Positions 38,195 through 48,173 of a stretch of DNA of 64,000 bases are shown here, piece by piece. This stretch comes from Sphingomonas carotinifaciens (lineage in GTDB: Bacteria; Pseudomonadota; Alphaproteobacteria; Sphingomonadales; Sphingomonadaceae): assembly GCF_009789535.1 (NCBI RefSeq), contig NZ_WSUT01000005.1, positions 1,611,501-1,675,500 of the forward strand. Direction: 5' to 3'. The position numbers were made by a program, and so were the translations under genes. Below the pieces are notes generated by a model, which ran no database searches, was not told the origin of the DNA, and saw nothing but the letters and a program-made list of their open reading frames with translations. Positions within the stretch are counted from its first letter, which is position 1. The number at the start of each line of letters is the position of its first letter.

Positions 38195-38394
38195 TGAGCG
38201 ACTGGTTCGACACTTCGATCCGGCTCCAGCGGCAGATGCTGGACGCGCAGCGCAAGGCGCTGGAGGCGGGGGGCCATGCGACGGCGGCCGGTGACGCACT
38301 GGTGCAGGCGCAGGAAGCCACGCGTCGTGCGGCGGAGGCCAATGTCGCGGCGTGGAGCGCCTGGGTACGGCTATGGGGCGCCGGGCCGTGGTGA
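38194..38394 (+). CDS. 66 aa hypothetical helical protein between murC and murB
   Basis: A short protein, [20 protein letters not shown] at the start, predicted almost wholly helical with Ala/Glu/Gln-rich heptad-like repeats and a Trp-rich end (WSAWVRLWGAGPW). Its ATG overlaps the murC stop (TGATG). The murB start follows four bases after its stop. It may bind a membrane or a partner protein through its aromatic C-terminus. Family not recognised. Confidence 0.65.
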   Translation: MSDWFDTSIRLQRQMLDAQRKALEAGGHATAAGDALVQAQEATRRAAEANVAAWSAWVRLWGAGPW

Positions 38395-38398
38395 ATCC

Positions 38399-39289
38399 GT
38401 GGTGACGCTGCCCGCGGTTCGCGGCAGGCTGACGCCGAACGCACCGCTGGCGCCGCTCGTCTGGTTCAAGGCGGGCGGGGCGGCCGAGTGGCTGTTCGAG
38501 CCGGCCGATGTCGCGGACCTTGCCGATTTTCTGGTCGCGCTCGATCCCGCCATTCCCGTGTATCCGCTGGGACTGGGGTCGAACCTGATCGTGCGCGACG
38601 GCGGGATGCCGGGCGTGGTGATCCGGCTGGGCAAGGCCTTTGCCAGGGTCACGCGGGTGGATGACGTGACCTTACGTTGCGGCGGCGGGGCGAGCGGTAT
38701 CCTGGTATCCTCGACCGCGCGCGATGCAGGGATTGCGGGCGTCGAGTTCCTGCGCTCGATCCCCGGCACGGTGGGCGGTTTCGTGCGGATGAACGGCGGC
38801 GCCTATGGTCGCGAAGTGTGCGACATCCTTGTCGAGGCGACGGTGGTGACGCGCGACGGCATGCTGGCGGTATGGCCGGCCGAGCGGCTGGGCTATACCT
38901 ATCGTCATTCCGCGCTGCCGGACGGCGCGGTGGTGGTGGAGGCGGTGTTCCGCGGCACCCCCGGCGAGCCGGCGGCGATCGGTGCCGAGATGGACCGTAT
39001 TGCGGCGGCACGCGAAGCGTCGCAGCCATTGCGGTCGAAGACCGGCGGGTCGACCTTCAAGAACCCGGACGGGCACAAGGCCTGGGCGCTGGTCGATGCC
39101 GCGGGCTGTCGTGGATTGACGCTGGGCGGGGCGCAGGTGTCGGAAAAGCACTGCAACTTCCTGCTTAACCTGGGTGACGCGTCCGCCGCGGACATCGAGG
39201 CGCTGGGCGAGGTGGTGCGGGACAGGGTAAAGGCGCAGTCGGGCGTCACGCTCGAATGGGAAATCCAGCGCGTAGGGGTTGAGAAGTGA
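38399..39289 (+). CDS. murB: UDP-N-acetylenolpyruvoylglucosamine reductase MurB
   Basis: A 296-residue flavoenzyme with LVWFKAGGAAEWLFEP, PLGLGSNLIVRDGG, GAYGREVCDI, YRHSALP and KTGGSTFKNP, the last carrying the catalytic Ser. It reduces UDP-GlcNAc-enolpyruvate to UDP-MurNAc. Two adjacent GTG codons (38399, 38402) are possible starts, with no strong ribosome site. Confidence 0.95.
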   Translation: MVTLPAVRGRLTPNAPLAPLVWFKAGGAAEWLFEPADVADLADFLVALDPAIPVYPLGLGSNLIVRDGGMPGVVIRLGKAFARVTRVDDVTLRCGGGASGILVSSTARDAGIAGVEFLRSIPGTVGGFVRMNGGAYGREVCDILVEATVVTRDGMLAVWPAERLGYTYRHSALPDGAVVVEAVFRGTPGEPAAIGAEMDRIAAAREASQPLRSKTGGSTFKNPDGHKAWALVDAAGCRGLTLGGAQVSEKHCNFLLNLGDASAADIEALGEVVRDRVKAQSGVTLEWEIQRVGVEK

Positions 39290-40215
39290 TGCATATCGCC
39301 GTTCTGATGGGCGGGTGGTCCGCCGAGCGATCGGTGTCGTTGCAGTCGGGCAATGGCGTGGCGGATGCACTGGAATCGCTGGGCTACCGGGTGACGCGCA
39401 TCGACATGGACCGCGACGTGGCGGCGCATCTGGCCAAGGCGCAACCCGATCTGGTGTTCAACGCGCTGCACGGATCGCCCGGAGAGGATGGCACGGTGCA
39501 GGGGATGCTGGACCTGATGGGCCTGCGCTACACGCATTCGGGCCTGTCCACCTCGGTGATCGCGATCGACAAGGTGCTGACCAAGCAGGCGCTGGTGCCG
39601 CACGGCGTGCCGATGCCGGGTGGGCGGATCGTCCGATCCGCCGACCTGTTCGAGCGCGATCCGCTGCCGCGTCCCTATGTGCTGAAGCCGGTGAACGAGG
39701 GGTCGTCGGTCGGCGTCGCGATCGTCACCGACGAGGGCAATTACGGCAACCCGATCCCGCAGGGATCGGCGGGGCCGTGGGCCGAGTTCGACGAATTGCT
39801 GGCGGAGCCCTATATTCGCGGGCGCGAGCTCACGACCGCGGTCCTCGGCAACCGGGCGCTGGGCGTGACCGAGCTGAAGCCCCGGAACGGCTGGTACGAT
39901 TTCGACGCGAAATATACCGATGGCCTGACCGAGCATGTCTGCCCCGCGCAGATTCCGGACGAGATTGCGGATGCCTGCAAGTCCCTGGCCCTGGAGGCGC
40001 ACCGCCTGCTCGGCTGCAAGGGGGCGAGCCGGTCGGACTTTCGCTGGGACGACGAGCGCGGCGTCGACGGCCTGTTCCTGCTGGAGGTGAACACCCAGCC
40101 GGGCATGACCCCGCTCAGCCTGGTGCCCGAACAGGCGCGCCACCTGGGCATGAGCTATCCGGAACTGGTGCAGGCCATCGTCGACGAGGCAATAACCGGG
40201 GCCGGGACGCCGTGA
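39289..40215 (+). CDS. ddl: D-alanine-D-alanine ligase
   Basis: A 308-residue ATP-grasp ligase: VLMGGWSAERSVSLQSG, HGSPGEDGTVQGMLD, KPVNEGSSVGV, and the metal-binding LLEVNTQPGMT. It makes the D-Ala-D-Ala used by MurF. ATG at 39289 overlaps the murB stop (TGATG); a GTG one codon earlier is also in frame. Confidence 0.97.
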   Translation: MHIAVLMGGWSAERSVSLQSGNGVADALESLGYRVTRIDMDRDVAAHLAKAQPDLVFNALHGSPGEDGTVQGMLDLMGLRYTHSGLSTSVIAIDKVLTKQALVPHGVPMPGGRIVRSADLFERDPLPRPYVLKPVNEGSSVGVAIVTDEGNYGNPIPQGSAGPWAEFDELLAEPYIRGRELTTAVLGNRALGVTELKPRNGWYDFDAKYTDGLTEHVCPAQIPDEIADACKSLALEAHRLLGCKGASRSDFRWDDERGVDGLFLLEVNTQPGMTPLSLVPEQARHLGMSYPELVQAIVDEAITGAGTP

Positions 40216-41126
40216 GCCGGACGATCAAGCGCGGGCCACCGCCCAAGCGGCCGGCCCCGCGCCGCCGCCAGCCGGTGCGCAAGGTGCCGTTGTCGCAGCG
40301 CATCCTGGCACGCGTGCCGGTCAGCGAAGAGACGGTGAAGAAGGCCGTCACCTGGACGATCACCGGGAGCGCGGGCATCGCGGCCCTGGCGCTGGCGACG
40401 TGGATCGGCGTGCCGGGGATGATCGGCACGGCGCTGGCCGAACAGGTCGGGCGTGCCGGCTTCCGGGTCGAACAGATCGAGGTGACCGGGCTGAAGCGGA
40501 TGGATCGCATGTCGGTCTATGCCGTCGCGCTCGACCAGCAGAGCCGGGCGATGCCGCTGGTCGATCTGGAGGCGGTGCGCCAGAAGCTGCTGCGCTATGG
40601 CTGGATCAAGGATGCGCACGTCTCGCGCCGCCTGCCCGACACGCTGCTCGTCGATATCGAGGAGCGGACGCCGGCGGCGGTGTGGCAGGACAATGGCCAA
40701 CTCACGCTGATCGATGCGCAAGGGGTGTTGCTGGAGCCGGTGGACGCCGCCGCCATCCCCGACCTGCCGCTGGTCATCGGGCCCGGCGCGGACCGGCAGG
40801 AGGCGAGCTATCAGGCGCTGCTGGCTGCGGCACCGGCGCTCAAGCCGCGGGTGAAGGCGGCGACCTGGGTCGGCAACCGGCGCTGGGACCTGACCTTCGA
40901 AAGCGGCGAAACGCTGGCCCTGCCCGAAGACGGGGCGGGTGCCGCATTGGTCAAGTTCGCCGAAATGGACGGCGCGCGGCCGCTGCTGGGCCGGGGGTGG
41001 TTGCGTTTCGACATGCGCGACCCCGCAAAGCTCGTTGCGCGCAAGCCGGGAATGAATCAGAATCACGCCATCGCCGAGCCGCAAGGGGGCACCCCGGCGA
41101 TGACCGCAAGCGCGGATGGCGCATAA
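40212..41126 (+). CDS. ftsQ: cell division protein FtsQ
   Basis: A 304-residue bitopic protein: a long basic Pro-rich cytoplasmic tail (1-55), one membrane helix (about 57-77), a POTRA domain (FRVEQIEVTGLKRMD) and the FtsQ beta domain (LIDAQGVLLEP). It links early and late divisome proteins. GTG overlaps the ddl stop. Confidence 0.95.
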   Translation: MSRTIKRGPPPKRPAPRRRQPVRKVPLSQRILARVPVSEETVKKAVTWTITGSAGIAALALATWIGVPGMIGTALAEQVGRAGFRVEQIEVTGLKRMDRMSVYAVALDQQSRAMPLVDLEAVRQKLLRYGWIKDAHVSRRLPDTLLVDIEERTPAAVWQDNGQLTLIDAQGVLLEPVDAAAIPDLPLVIGPGADRQEASYQALLAAAPALKPRVKAATWVGNRRWDLTFESGETLALPEDGAGAALVKFAEMDGARPLLGRGWLRFDMRDPAKLVARKPGMNQNHAIAEPQGGTPAMTASADGA

Positions 41127-41138
41127 AGGGGCACGGCA

Positions 41139-42401
41139 ATGGCAAAGGTGGCACCGGAAGGCCTGATTACCGCCTTGGACATCGGATCGTCCAAGGTCTC
41201 GGCGATGATCGCGAAGAAGGGCGATGGCGGCGAACTGATCGTGCTGGGCACCGGCCAGCGCGAAAGTCGCGGCGTGAAACGCGGCTATATTGCCGACATG
41301 GGCGCGACCGAGGCGGCGGTGCGCGAGGCGGTCGAACAGGCCGAGCGGATCGCCGGGTTGAACATCGAGAATGTCTGGGTGGGCTTCTCCGCCGGCGGAC
41401 TGGTGTCCGACGTGGCGGAGGTGGAGTTCGAGCTGGGCGGGCACCGGGTGGAACAGGGCGATATCGACGCGCTGCTCCAGGCCGGGCGCAACTCGATCGA
41501 TCCGCAAGGACGCATGGTGCTGCACGCGCAGCCGGCGCTCTATACGCTGGACGGGCTGACCGGCGTGAAGAAGCCGCTGGGCCTGCATGCCGACCGGCTG
41601 GGCGTGCATATCCATGTCGTCGCCGCCGACGGCTCGCCGGTGCGCAATCTCGACCTGTGCGTGCGCTCGGCGCATCTGGAGGTGAAGTCGATCATCGCCT
41701 CGCCCGTCGCCACCGGCCTTGCCTGCCTGTCGGAAGAGGAGCGCGAACTGGGCGTCGCGCTGGTCGAGATGGGGGCGGGAATCACCAACGTGTCGCTGTT
41801 CGCGGGCGGGATGCTGGTCGGGCTGTGCTCGCTGCCGATGGGGGCGGCGGACATCACCGACGACGTCGCCTCCGCCTTCGGCACCAGACGTCAGCAGGCG
41901 GAGCGGATGAAATGCTTCCACGGCTCGGCCAATGCCTCCCCGCGCGACAATCACGACATGATCCCGGTCGTGCCGATCTCGGCGGAAGATGGGGCAGGCG
42001 ATGGCATGCAGATCACCAAGGCGCAGTTGATCGGTGTGATCCGCCAACGGCTGGAACATCAGATGGGCGAGATTCGCAAGGCGCTCCAGCACCTTAAATT
42101 CGAGGGCCCGGTCGGGCGCCAGGTGGTGCTGACCGGCGGTGGCGCCGAGTTGAAGGGGGTCGCCGACTATGCGCAACAGGCGCTTGGGCGCTCGGTCCGG
42201 GTCGGCCGGCCGCGCGGATTGACCGGACTGCCCGAAGCGCATGGCGGACCGGCTTTCGCGACGCTTGCAGGTCTGGCTTTCTATGCAGCGGCGGACCCAA
42301 TTGATCTGCGCAGCGTTGCCCCCACGGGGCAAACCGTCCACCGGCCAAGCGGAATTGGAATTTTCCGCAAGCTTATTCAGGCCGCGCGCGCAAATTATTG
42401 A
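41139..42401 (+). CDS. ftsA: cell division protein FtsA
   Basis: A 420-residue actin-like ATPase: [13 protein letters not shown] phosphate-1 loop, [25 protein letters not shown], and a C-terminal amphipathic membrane-targeting helix ([12 protein letters not shown]). It tethers FtsZ to the inner membrane. ATG twelve bases after the ftsQ stop. Confidence 0.97.
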   Translation: MAKVAPEGLITALDIGSSKVSAMIAKKGDGGELIVLGTGQRESRGVKRGYIADMGATEAAVREAVEQAERIAGLNIENVWVGFSAGGLVSDVAEVEFELGGHRVEQGDIDALLQAGRNSIDPQGRMVLHAQPALYTLDGLTGVKKPLGLHADRLGVHIHVVAADGSPVRNLDLCVRSAHLEVKSIIASPVATGLACLSEEERELGVALVEMGAGITNVSLFAGGMLVGLCSLPMGAADITDDVASAFGTRRQQAERMKCFHGSANASPRDNHDMIPVVPISAEDGAGDGMQITKAQLIGVIRQRLEHQMGEIRKALQHLKFEGPVGRQVVLTGGGAELKGVADYAQQALGRSVRVGRPRGLTGLPEAHGGPAFATLAGLAFYAAADPIDLRSVAPTGQTVHRPSGIGIFRKLIQAARANY

Positions 42402-42469
42402 CGAGTGATCACGCGAATCGCGTGCTTTTCGATTGGCACCGGGCAATAGCATGGTGCACAAAGGTTAAT
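42398..42469 (+). promoter_or_regulatory. putative ftsZ control region with GANTC and GGTTAA sites
   Basis: The ftsA-ftsZ gap contains TTGACG (42398-42403), a GAATC (GANTC, 42415-42419) and the 11-mer CAAAGGTTAAT (42459-42469). The same 11-mer occurs upstream of ctrA at 1603-1613. GGTTAA is a CtrA half-site. In Caulobacter ftsZ is repressed by CtrA and contains GANTC sites, so cell-cycle control is plausible here. Confidence 0.45.
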
Positions 42470-42517
42470 CAGGGGCCCGAACCCAGCGTATCGTTTCGGG
42501 ACGGCGGAGAATTTTGG

Positions 42518-43993
42518 ATGAGCATCGAATTCATCGCACCGGAAGTCGACGAACTGACGCCGCGCATTGCGGTGATCGGCGTCGGTGGTGCGGGCGGCAA
42601 CGCGATTGCGAACATGATGCGTGCGGACGTCCAGGGGGTGGACTTCCTGGTCGCCAACACCGACGCGCAGGCATTGAAGCAGTCGAACGCACCCAACCGC
42701 ATCCAGTTGGGCGCCAAGATCACGCAAGGGCTGGGCGCCGGCGCCCGACCCGAGATCGGCCGCGCCGCGGCCGAGGAGACGATCGAAAGCCTCGCCAAGC
42801 AGCTTGAGGGTTGCCACATGGTGTTCATCGCCGCCGGCATGGGCGGCGGCACCGGCACCGGTGCGGCCCCCGTGATCGCCAAGGCGGCGCGCGACATGGG
42901 CATCCTGACCGTCGGCGTGGTCACCAAGCCGTTCGCGTTCGAGGGCAATCGCCGGTCCAAGGCGGCGGATGGCGGGATCGAGGAGCTGCAGAAGTTCGTC
43001 GATACGCTGATCGTCATCCCCAACCAGAACCTGTTCCTGATCGCCAATGCGAACACGACCTTCAAGGAAGCGTTCTCGATGGCGGACGAGGTCCTGCAAC
43101 AGGGCGTTCGCGGGATCACCGACCTGATGGTCATGCCGGGCCTCATCAACCTCGACTTCGCCGACGTGCGGTCGGTGATGCAGGAGATGGGCAAGGCGAT
43201 GATGGGCACCGGCGAGGCGGAGGGCGACAACCGTGCGCTCGAAGCGGCGCAAAAGGCGATCGCCAATCCGCTGCTCGACGGCGTGTCGATGCAGGGTGCC
43301 AAAGGCGTCATCATCTCGATCACCGGCGGCGACGACATGCGCCTGCTGGAGGTGGACGAGGCCGCCAACCACATCCGCGACCTGGTCGATCCCGATGCGA
43401 ACATCATCTGGGGTTCGGCCTTCAACCCCGAACTGGAAGGCCGCATCCGCGTGTCGGTGGTGGCGACCGGTATCGATGCCGATGTAAAGGCGGCCCCGAC
43501 GCCGGCCCCGTCCGAAGCATCGCGCGGCTTCAGCTTCGGCATGGGCCGCAAGACGGACGAAACGCCGTCCTTCCGTCCGAGCGAGCCCGCCGCACCGGCG
43601 CAGGCGGTACAGCCGCTGGCGCCCGAACAGGCGCCGGCAGCCGCGGCCGCGGTGGCCCCGCAGGCGGCACCTGCCCCGACACCGGCTGCCCCCGCCGCCG
43701 ACAAGGACGAGCTGGTGCTGGGCAGCGACACCATCGTGCCGCAGGATGCGCCTGCCGCGCCTTCGGCACCGGCCGCACCGGTGGCGGGCGAGGACCCGTC
43801 CCGCCGGCGCTGGCTGGCACCGGGCGGGGAGGGCGCCGCCGATCAGGCGGCTGCTCCGGCGCCGCGGGTGAAGATGGGCGGCACGTTGTTCGAGCGGATG
43901 TCGAATGCGGCGCGCGGCGCGGCGCAAAGCGACAATGGCAGCGCCGAGCCCCTGGATATTCCGCGCTTCCTGCACCGTCAGAACAACCAGTAA
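42518..43993 (+). CDS. ftsZ: cell division protein FtsZ
   Basis: A 491-residue tubulin-like GTPase: [12 protein letters not shown] at 22-33, signature GGGTGTG at 109-115, and the T7 loop [12 protein letters not shown] long Ala/Pro/Glu-rich linker (about 325-475) follows the core. The conserved C-terminal peptide [10 protein letters not shown] binds FtsA and other partners. It forms the Z-ring. ATG at 42518 has GGCGGAGA upstream; the frame extends 40 codons upstream without homology. Confidence 0.98.
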   Translation: MSIEFIAPEVDELTPRIAVIGVGGAGGNAIANMMRADVQGVDFLVANTDAQALKQSNAPNRIQLGAKITQGLGAGARPEIGRAAAEETIESLAKQLEGCHMVFIAAGMGGGTGTGAAPVIAKAARDMGILTVGVVTKPFAFEGNRRSKAADGGIEELQKFVDTLIVIPNQNLFLIANANTTFKEAFSMADEVLQQGVRGITDLMVMPGLINLDFADVRSVMQEMGKAMMGTGEAEGDNRALEAAQKAIANPLLDGVSMQGAKGVIISITGGDDMRLLEVDEAANHIRDLVDPDANIIWGSAFNPELEGRIRVSVVATGIDADVKAAPTPAPSEASRGFSFGMGRKTDETPSFRPSEPAAPAQAVQPLAPEQAPAAAAAVAPQAAPAPTPAAPAADKDELVLGSDTIVPQDAPAAPSAPAAPVAGEDPSRRRWLAPGGEGAADQAAAPAPRVKMGGTLFERMSNAARGAAQSDNGSAEPLDIPRFLHRQNNQ

Positions 43994-44000
43994 GATCGAC

Positions 44001-44070
44001 GGGCGCGGCGCGTTGCCGCGCCCGATACGGCAAAAAGCCGGATCGCGCGGGATGCACGATCCGGCTTTTT
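44001..44070. terminator. double hairpin terminator after ftsZ
   Basis: GGGCGCGGC-GCGTT-GCCGCGCCC (44001-44023) is followed by AAAAAGCCGGATCG and its complement CGATCCGGCTTTTT (44032-44070). The second is a classic bidirectional terminator and closes the dcw cluster. Confidence 0.92.
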
Positions 44071-44209
44071 CGTGACAGAGCGGCTCCAACCCCTTTGCGG
44101 TAGCGGCCCGATCCCTGCCGTTCGGCGTGCGGGCCGGGCCGATGGGCTTCCACGGTACGCTGACGGGCTGGTCAAGCGGGGCGCATCATGCTTTAGCGGC
44201 TTCGGTCCC

Positions 44210-46318
44210 ATGACGTCATCGATGCTCTCTCGCGCCGCTCTGGCGCTCGCGCTGGCGCTGGCGGCGCCGTCTTCCCTGCTGGCCCAGGAAGTGGTTCAGC
44301 CACTGCCCGGTACGACCGAGGCGGATCGGTTGGGGGAGGTGATGCGCCGTGTGGCGGCCCGCCCGACCGACGTGGATGCGCTGGTGCAGGCGGGGGAAAT
44401 GTCGCTGCACCTGGACGACATGAGTGGTGCGGCATCGTTGTTCGCGCGGGCGCAGAAGGTGTCGCCGAGCGATCCGCGGGTGAAGGCGGGGATGGCGTCG
44501 ATCCTGGTGCGCTCGGAGCGTCCGGGGGAGGCGTTGCGCTACTTCGCGCAGGCCGAATCGATGGGCCTGCCCGTCGCCCGCATGGCGGCCGATCGCGGCT
44601 TTGCCTATGACCTGATCGGCGATCAGGCGCGGGCGCAGCAGGATTATCGCACCGCGCTTCAGACCAACCCGGAGGACGAGACTCGGCGGCGCTACGCTCT
44701 GTCGCTGGGCATTTCGGGCAAGCGTGACGAAGCGCTGGCGGTGCTCGATCCGTTGCTGCGCAGCAGCGACCGCGCGGCATGGCGGGCACGCGCCTTCATT
44801 CTGGCGATGACCGGGGATCAGGCCGGCGCGGTCAAGATCGCGACGACGATGATGCCGCCGCAACTGGCGCAAGGGATCCAGCCGTTTTTTCAGCGCCTGC
44901 CGACCCTGAATGCCGTCGATCGCGCTTTTGCGGTCCATTTCGGCGAGTTGCTGCCGACGCCGGAGCGGATTGCGGATGCGCGCCTGGCACCCAGGCTGAC
45001 CCCGCTGCCGGCGGCGGTCGCGACGCCTGCGCCGGTCGCGCTCGCAGCGGTGCAGCAACCCGCCGCCCGTCCCGAAAGCCGCAGCGACCGCCGCCGGCGC
45101 GAACGCGAGGAACAGCGCGCCCGCCGGGTTGAGCTGGCCGCGCAGACTGCGCGCCCGGCCGCGGCGCCGGTCACCCGTGCCGCGGCGCCGATGACGATGG
45201 TTCAACCCCTGCCGCAGGTTGCCGCCCGGAGCAGCGCGGTACCGTCGACGCCGGTGCGCACCGCGCCTGTGCCGGCGCAGCTCGCGACGGTCCAGCCGCT
45301 GCCGCAGACGGCTATGCAAGGCAACGCGGCGTCTTCGGCACCCGTCCGAACCGCCCCGACACCCACGCAACTCGCAACGGTCCAGCCGCTGCCGCAGACC
45401 GTGCCCGCTACCACGACCGCGTCACCCGCAGCGGCACCGCAGACTACCCCCGCCGCTCCCGCGATTACGACCGTGGCGCAAAGCGCCGCGACACGCGTGG
45501 AGCCGGCCCCGGTCACGCCCGTGCGGACTGCACCGGTGCAAACCGCCATGGTTCAGGCGGTGCCGCCGGCGGATCCGCCGCGGGCTTCGGCAGGGGTGCC
45601 GGTGCAGACCAGTGCGGCGACCGCCGTACGGGACGATTCGGTGCTCGCGCGGATCGTTGCGGGGCTGTCCATTCCGGCGGCGGAGCTGGGGGTCGAGGGA
45701 CCGGTTCGGGCGGTGGCGCCGGTGAGCGAGGCGACGGAGCAGGTGCTGGCCGAGGCGAAGGCGCGGACGGCGCAGGATGTCGCGACGCGGGCCAAGGCGG
45801 TGGCCCTGCTGCCCGATGCCGAGGATGAGAAACCGGCACCGGTAAAGGTCGCTGCGGTGACGGCAAAGAAGCCTGTCAAGCCGGAGGTGACGGAGCCCAA
45901 GCCGCTGACGGCGGCGGAAAAGAAGGCGGCGGCGGCCAAGGTGGCGGCCGAGAAGAAGGCGGCGGCCGAAAAGAAGGCGGCCGCGGAGAAGAAGGCCCTA
46001 GCGGCCAAGGAAGCCGCCGAAGAGAAGAAGCTGGCTCGCGCCAATCCGGCGCGTATCTGGGTGCAGGTGGCAGGCGGCGCGAACGCCAATGATCTGCCCA
46101 AGGCGTGGAGCGCGACCAAGGGCAAGGCGGCCGATGCCTTTGCCGGCAAGCAGGGCTATTCCACGCCGCTGCGCGCCACCAATCGCGTGCTGACCGGCCC
46201 GTTCAAGACCGAGGCGGAGGCGCGTGCCTTCGTCAATACCCTGTCCAAGCAGGGGGTCAGCGCGTTCACCTTCACCAGCGATGCCGGACAGGTCGTCACC
46301 AAGCTGCCCGCGAAATGA
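44210..46318 (+). CDS. TPR and SPOR-domain exported protein
   Basis: A 702-residue exported protein: signal peptide (about 1-26), TPR-like helical repeats (about 40-220), a long low-complexity Pro/Ala/Thr/Val region with a ~30-residue near-duplicate (both copies carry [11 protein letters not shown]), a Lys/Ala/Glu helix, and a C-terminal SPOR-like domain ([10 protein letters not shown] ... [18 protein letters not shown]). SPOR domains bind glycan strands stripped of stem peptides at septa, so a division-linked role is likely. The start could also be the ATG at 44222. Confidence 0.8.
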   Translation: MTSSMLSRAALALALALAAPSSLLAQEVVQPLPGTTEADRLGEVMRRVAARPTDVDALVQAGEMSLHLDDMSGAASLFARAQKVSPSDPRVKAGMASILVRSERPGEALRYFAQAESMGLPVARMAADRGFAYDLIGDQARAQQDYRTALQTNPEDETRRRYALSLGISGKRDEALAVLDPLLRSSDRAAWRARAFILAMTGDQAGAVKIATTMMPPQLAQGIQPFFQRLPTLNAVDRAFAVHFGELLPTPERIADARLAPRLTPLPAAVATPAPVALAAVQQPAARPESRSDRRRREREEQRARRVELAAQTARPAAAPVTRAAAPMTMVQPLPQVAARSSAVPSTPVRTAPVPAQLATVQPLPQTAMQGNAASSAPVRTAPTPTQLATVQPLPQTVPATTTASPAAAPQTTPAAPAITTVAQSAATRVEPAPVTPVRTAPVQTAMVQAVPPADPPRASAGVPVQTSAATAVRDDSVLARIVAGLSIPAAELGVEGPVRAVAPVSEATEQVLAEAKARTAQDVATRAKAVALLPDAEDEKPAPVKVAAVTAKKPVKPEVTEPKPLTAAEKKAAAAKVAAEKKAAAEKKAAAEKKALAAKEAAEEKKLARANPARIWVQVAGGANANDLPKAWSATKGKAADAFAGKQGYSTPLRATNRVLTGPFKTEAEARAFVNTLSKQGVSAFTFTSDAGQVVTKLPAK

Positions 46319-47481
46319 CGGGGCGCGCACCATGGGCGTCGGACCCCGCCGCCACGCGCGGGCGCCTGCATGGTGAAGCGAGCGGACTGGAGCGGGGTCC
46401 GCGCGACGCGTTTCAGCGCGACCGCGACCGGATCATCCATTCGATCAGCTTCCGCCGGCTGCGCCACAAGACGCAGGTATTCATGGCGCCGGACGGCGAC
46501 CATTTCCGCGTCCGCCTGACCCACAGTCTGGAGGTCGCGCAGATCGGGCGGACGGTGGCGCGCACGCTGGGGCTGAACGAGGATCTGACCGAGGCGCTGT
46601 GCCTGGCGCACGATATCGGGCATCCGCCGTTCGGGCATGCGGGCGAGGACGCGCTGAAGGCGGCGCTGGGGGGCGCGGGGGGGTTCGATCACAACGGCCA
46701 TACGCTGCGCACGCTGACGACGATCGAGCGGCCCTATCCGCGCTGGGACGGGTTGAACCTGAGCTGGGAAACCCTGGAAGGATTGGCCAAGCATAACGGG
46801 CCGGTGCGCCATCCCGGCTGGGCGCTGCGCGCGGCCGACGCGGACTTTCCACTGGAACTGGAAAGCCATGCCTCGCTGGAGGCGCAGGTTGCGGCGATCG
46901 CCGACGACATCGCGTACGACAATCACGACATCGACGACGGGCTTCGCGCCGGATTGCTGACGCTCGATCAGTTGCTCGCCATCCCGCTGGTCGCGCGGGG
47001 ATGGTCGGCGGCCTGCGCCCGCTTTCCCGACGTGCCGCCCAAGCGACTGGCAAGCGAACTGATCCGCGCGCAGATCGGCGCGATGGTCAACGACCTGGTC
47101 GCCGAGACGCAGCGCCGCATCGGGGAAAGTGGCGTGCGCAGTGTCGAGGACGTCCGCGGGGCCGGACGTGCGCTGGCCGCGTTTTCGGACCAGATGCGTG
47201 AGGAGGAGCGCGACCTGAAGCGCTTCATGTACGCCAATCTCTACCACCATCCCCGGCAGTTGGAGGCGGCGGCGGCGGCGCATGCGGTGGTATCCGGGCT
47301 ATATGCGGCCTATTCGGCGGACCCTGCCGCGATGCCCGATGAATGGCGCGAACGGTTGCCGGTGGCGGAGCCGGATCGCAGCCGGCATATCGCGGATCTT
47401 ATCGCGGGGATGACCGACCGCTATGCGGTGGCGCGGTACCGCGACCTGGTGGGGCCGATCGATCTGCCTGAGGGGTTCTAG
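46315..47481 (+). CDS. dgt: dGTPase-like HD-domain triphosphohydrolase
   Basis: A 388-residue HD-superfamily enzyme: [34 protein letters not shown] and [13 protein letters not shown] give the metal-binding His/Asp set. It hydrolyses dNTPs to nucleoside and tripolyphosphate. ATG overlaps the preceding stop (ATGA). Confidence 0.95.
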   Translation: MTGRAPWASDPAATRGRLHGEASGLERGPRDAFQRDRDRIIHSISFRRLRHKTQVFMAPDGDHFRVRLTHSLEVAQIGRTVARTLGLNEDLTEALCLAHDIGHPPFGHAGEDALKAALGGAGGFDHNGHTLRTLTTIERPYPRWDGLNLSWETLEGLAKHNGPVRHPGWALRAADADFPLELESHASLEAQVAAIADDIAYDNHDIDDGLRAGLLTLDQLLAIPLVARGWSAACARFPDVPPKRLASELIRAQIGAMVNDLVAETQRRIGESGVRSVEDVRGAGRALAAFSDQMREEERDLKRFMYANLYHHPRQLEAAAAAHAVVSGLYAAYSADPAAMPDEWRERLPVAEPDRSRHIADLIAGMTDRYAVARYRDLVGPIDLPEGF

Positions 47482-47621
47482 GGTTGGATGACATCGGGAC
47501 AGCGCCGCACGCGGCGATGTGTCTCTCGGTACGCGGCTCTGCCGCTACGCGACGACTGTTCGAGACGAGCGGGGGTGTGTGGATTGATCCGATGTCGACC
47601 CTGAGCCATGCCGCCACCCGC

Positions 47622-47650
47622 AAAAAAGCCGCCCCGTTGCCGGAGCGGCC
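47622..47650 (-). terminator. rho-independent terminator for the 96 aa gene
   Basis: On the minus strand GCCGCTCCG, a GCAA loop and CGGGGCGGC are followed by six U. The opposite strand has only CTTT after its stem, so it may also slow transcription leaving dgt. Confidence 0.85.
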
Positions 47651-47677
47651 CTTTCGCTGTCGATAGCCGGATGGCGA

Positions 47678-47968
47678 TCAGCGTGCGCTGGTTTCCACGC
47701 CGCGGTTGACCGCGCCCTTGGCGTCGGCGGCGCGGAAGGACACGGGCGTCTTGCCCGAAAAGCCCGAAACGCGGCCGTCGCGGACCACCAGGCGGAAGGG
47801 CTCGCCACCCGGATAGCGACGACCCTCGATCACCTGACCCGACTTGGCGGGCGTCGCGGTATAGACATAGGTCTGGCCGTCATGGGTGAAGCGCTGCTCG
47901 TCCGCGGCAACGGCGGCGGTGGCGAAGGAGGCGGCCGTCGCAGCGGCCAGGAGGATGGTCTTGCGCAT
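47678..47968 (-). CDS. small exported hypothetical protein (96 aa)
   Basis: A signal peptide (1-22, ending AVAA) followed by a small beta-rich domain, FTHDGQTYVYTATPAKSGQV, then GRRYPGGEPFRLVVRDGRVSG. No family is recognised. ATG at 47968 has AGGAG at good spacing and the gene ends at a strong terminator. Confidence 0.8.
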   Translation of the reverse strand: MRKTILLAAATAASFATAAVAADEQRFTHDGQTYVYTATPAKSGQVIEGRRYPGGEPFRLVVRDGRVSGFSGKTPVSFRAADAKGAVNRGVETSAR

Positions 47969-48173
47969 CGTGGATGCTCCTGGTTGGGCGGGCGGCCGCA
48001 CGGGCCTCCGCAGGGTTGCCGACGGGATATTGCGGTGCAGCATCGGCGGCAAATGCAAAGGCGCTGTGCACGGTTGCAGCTTTTGCACGCCTTGGGCGTA
48101 CCGCCGGCCGGGATTTGAAGCGCGGCGGGCTTTCGGCTAGAGCGCACCGCTTTCTGTTCGATCGGACCTGGTG

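Noticed and set aside
47484..47666. 60-codon plus-strand ORF after dgt
   Set aside because: It crosses the terminator at 47622-47650 and has no domain or ribosome site.
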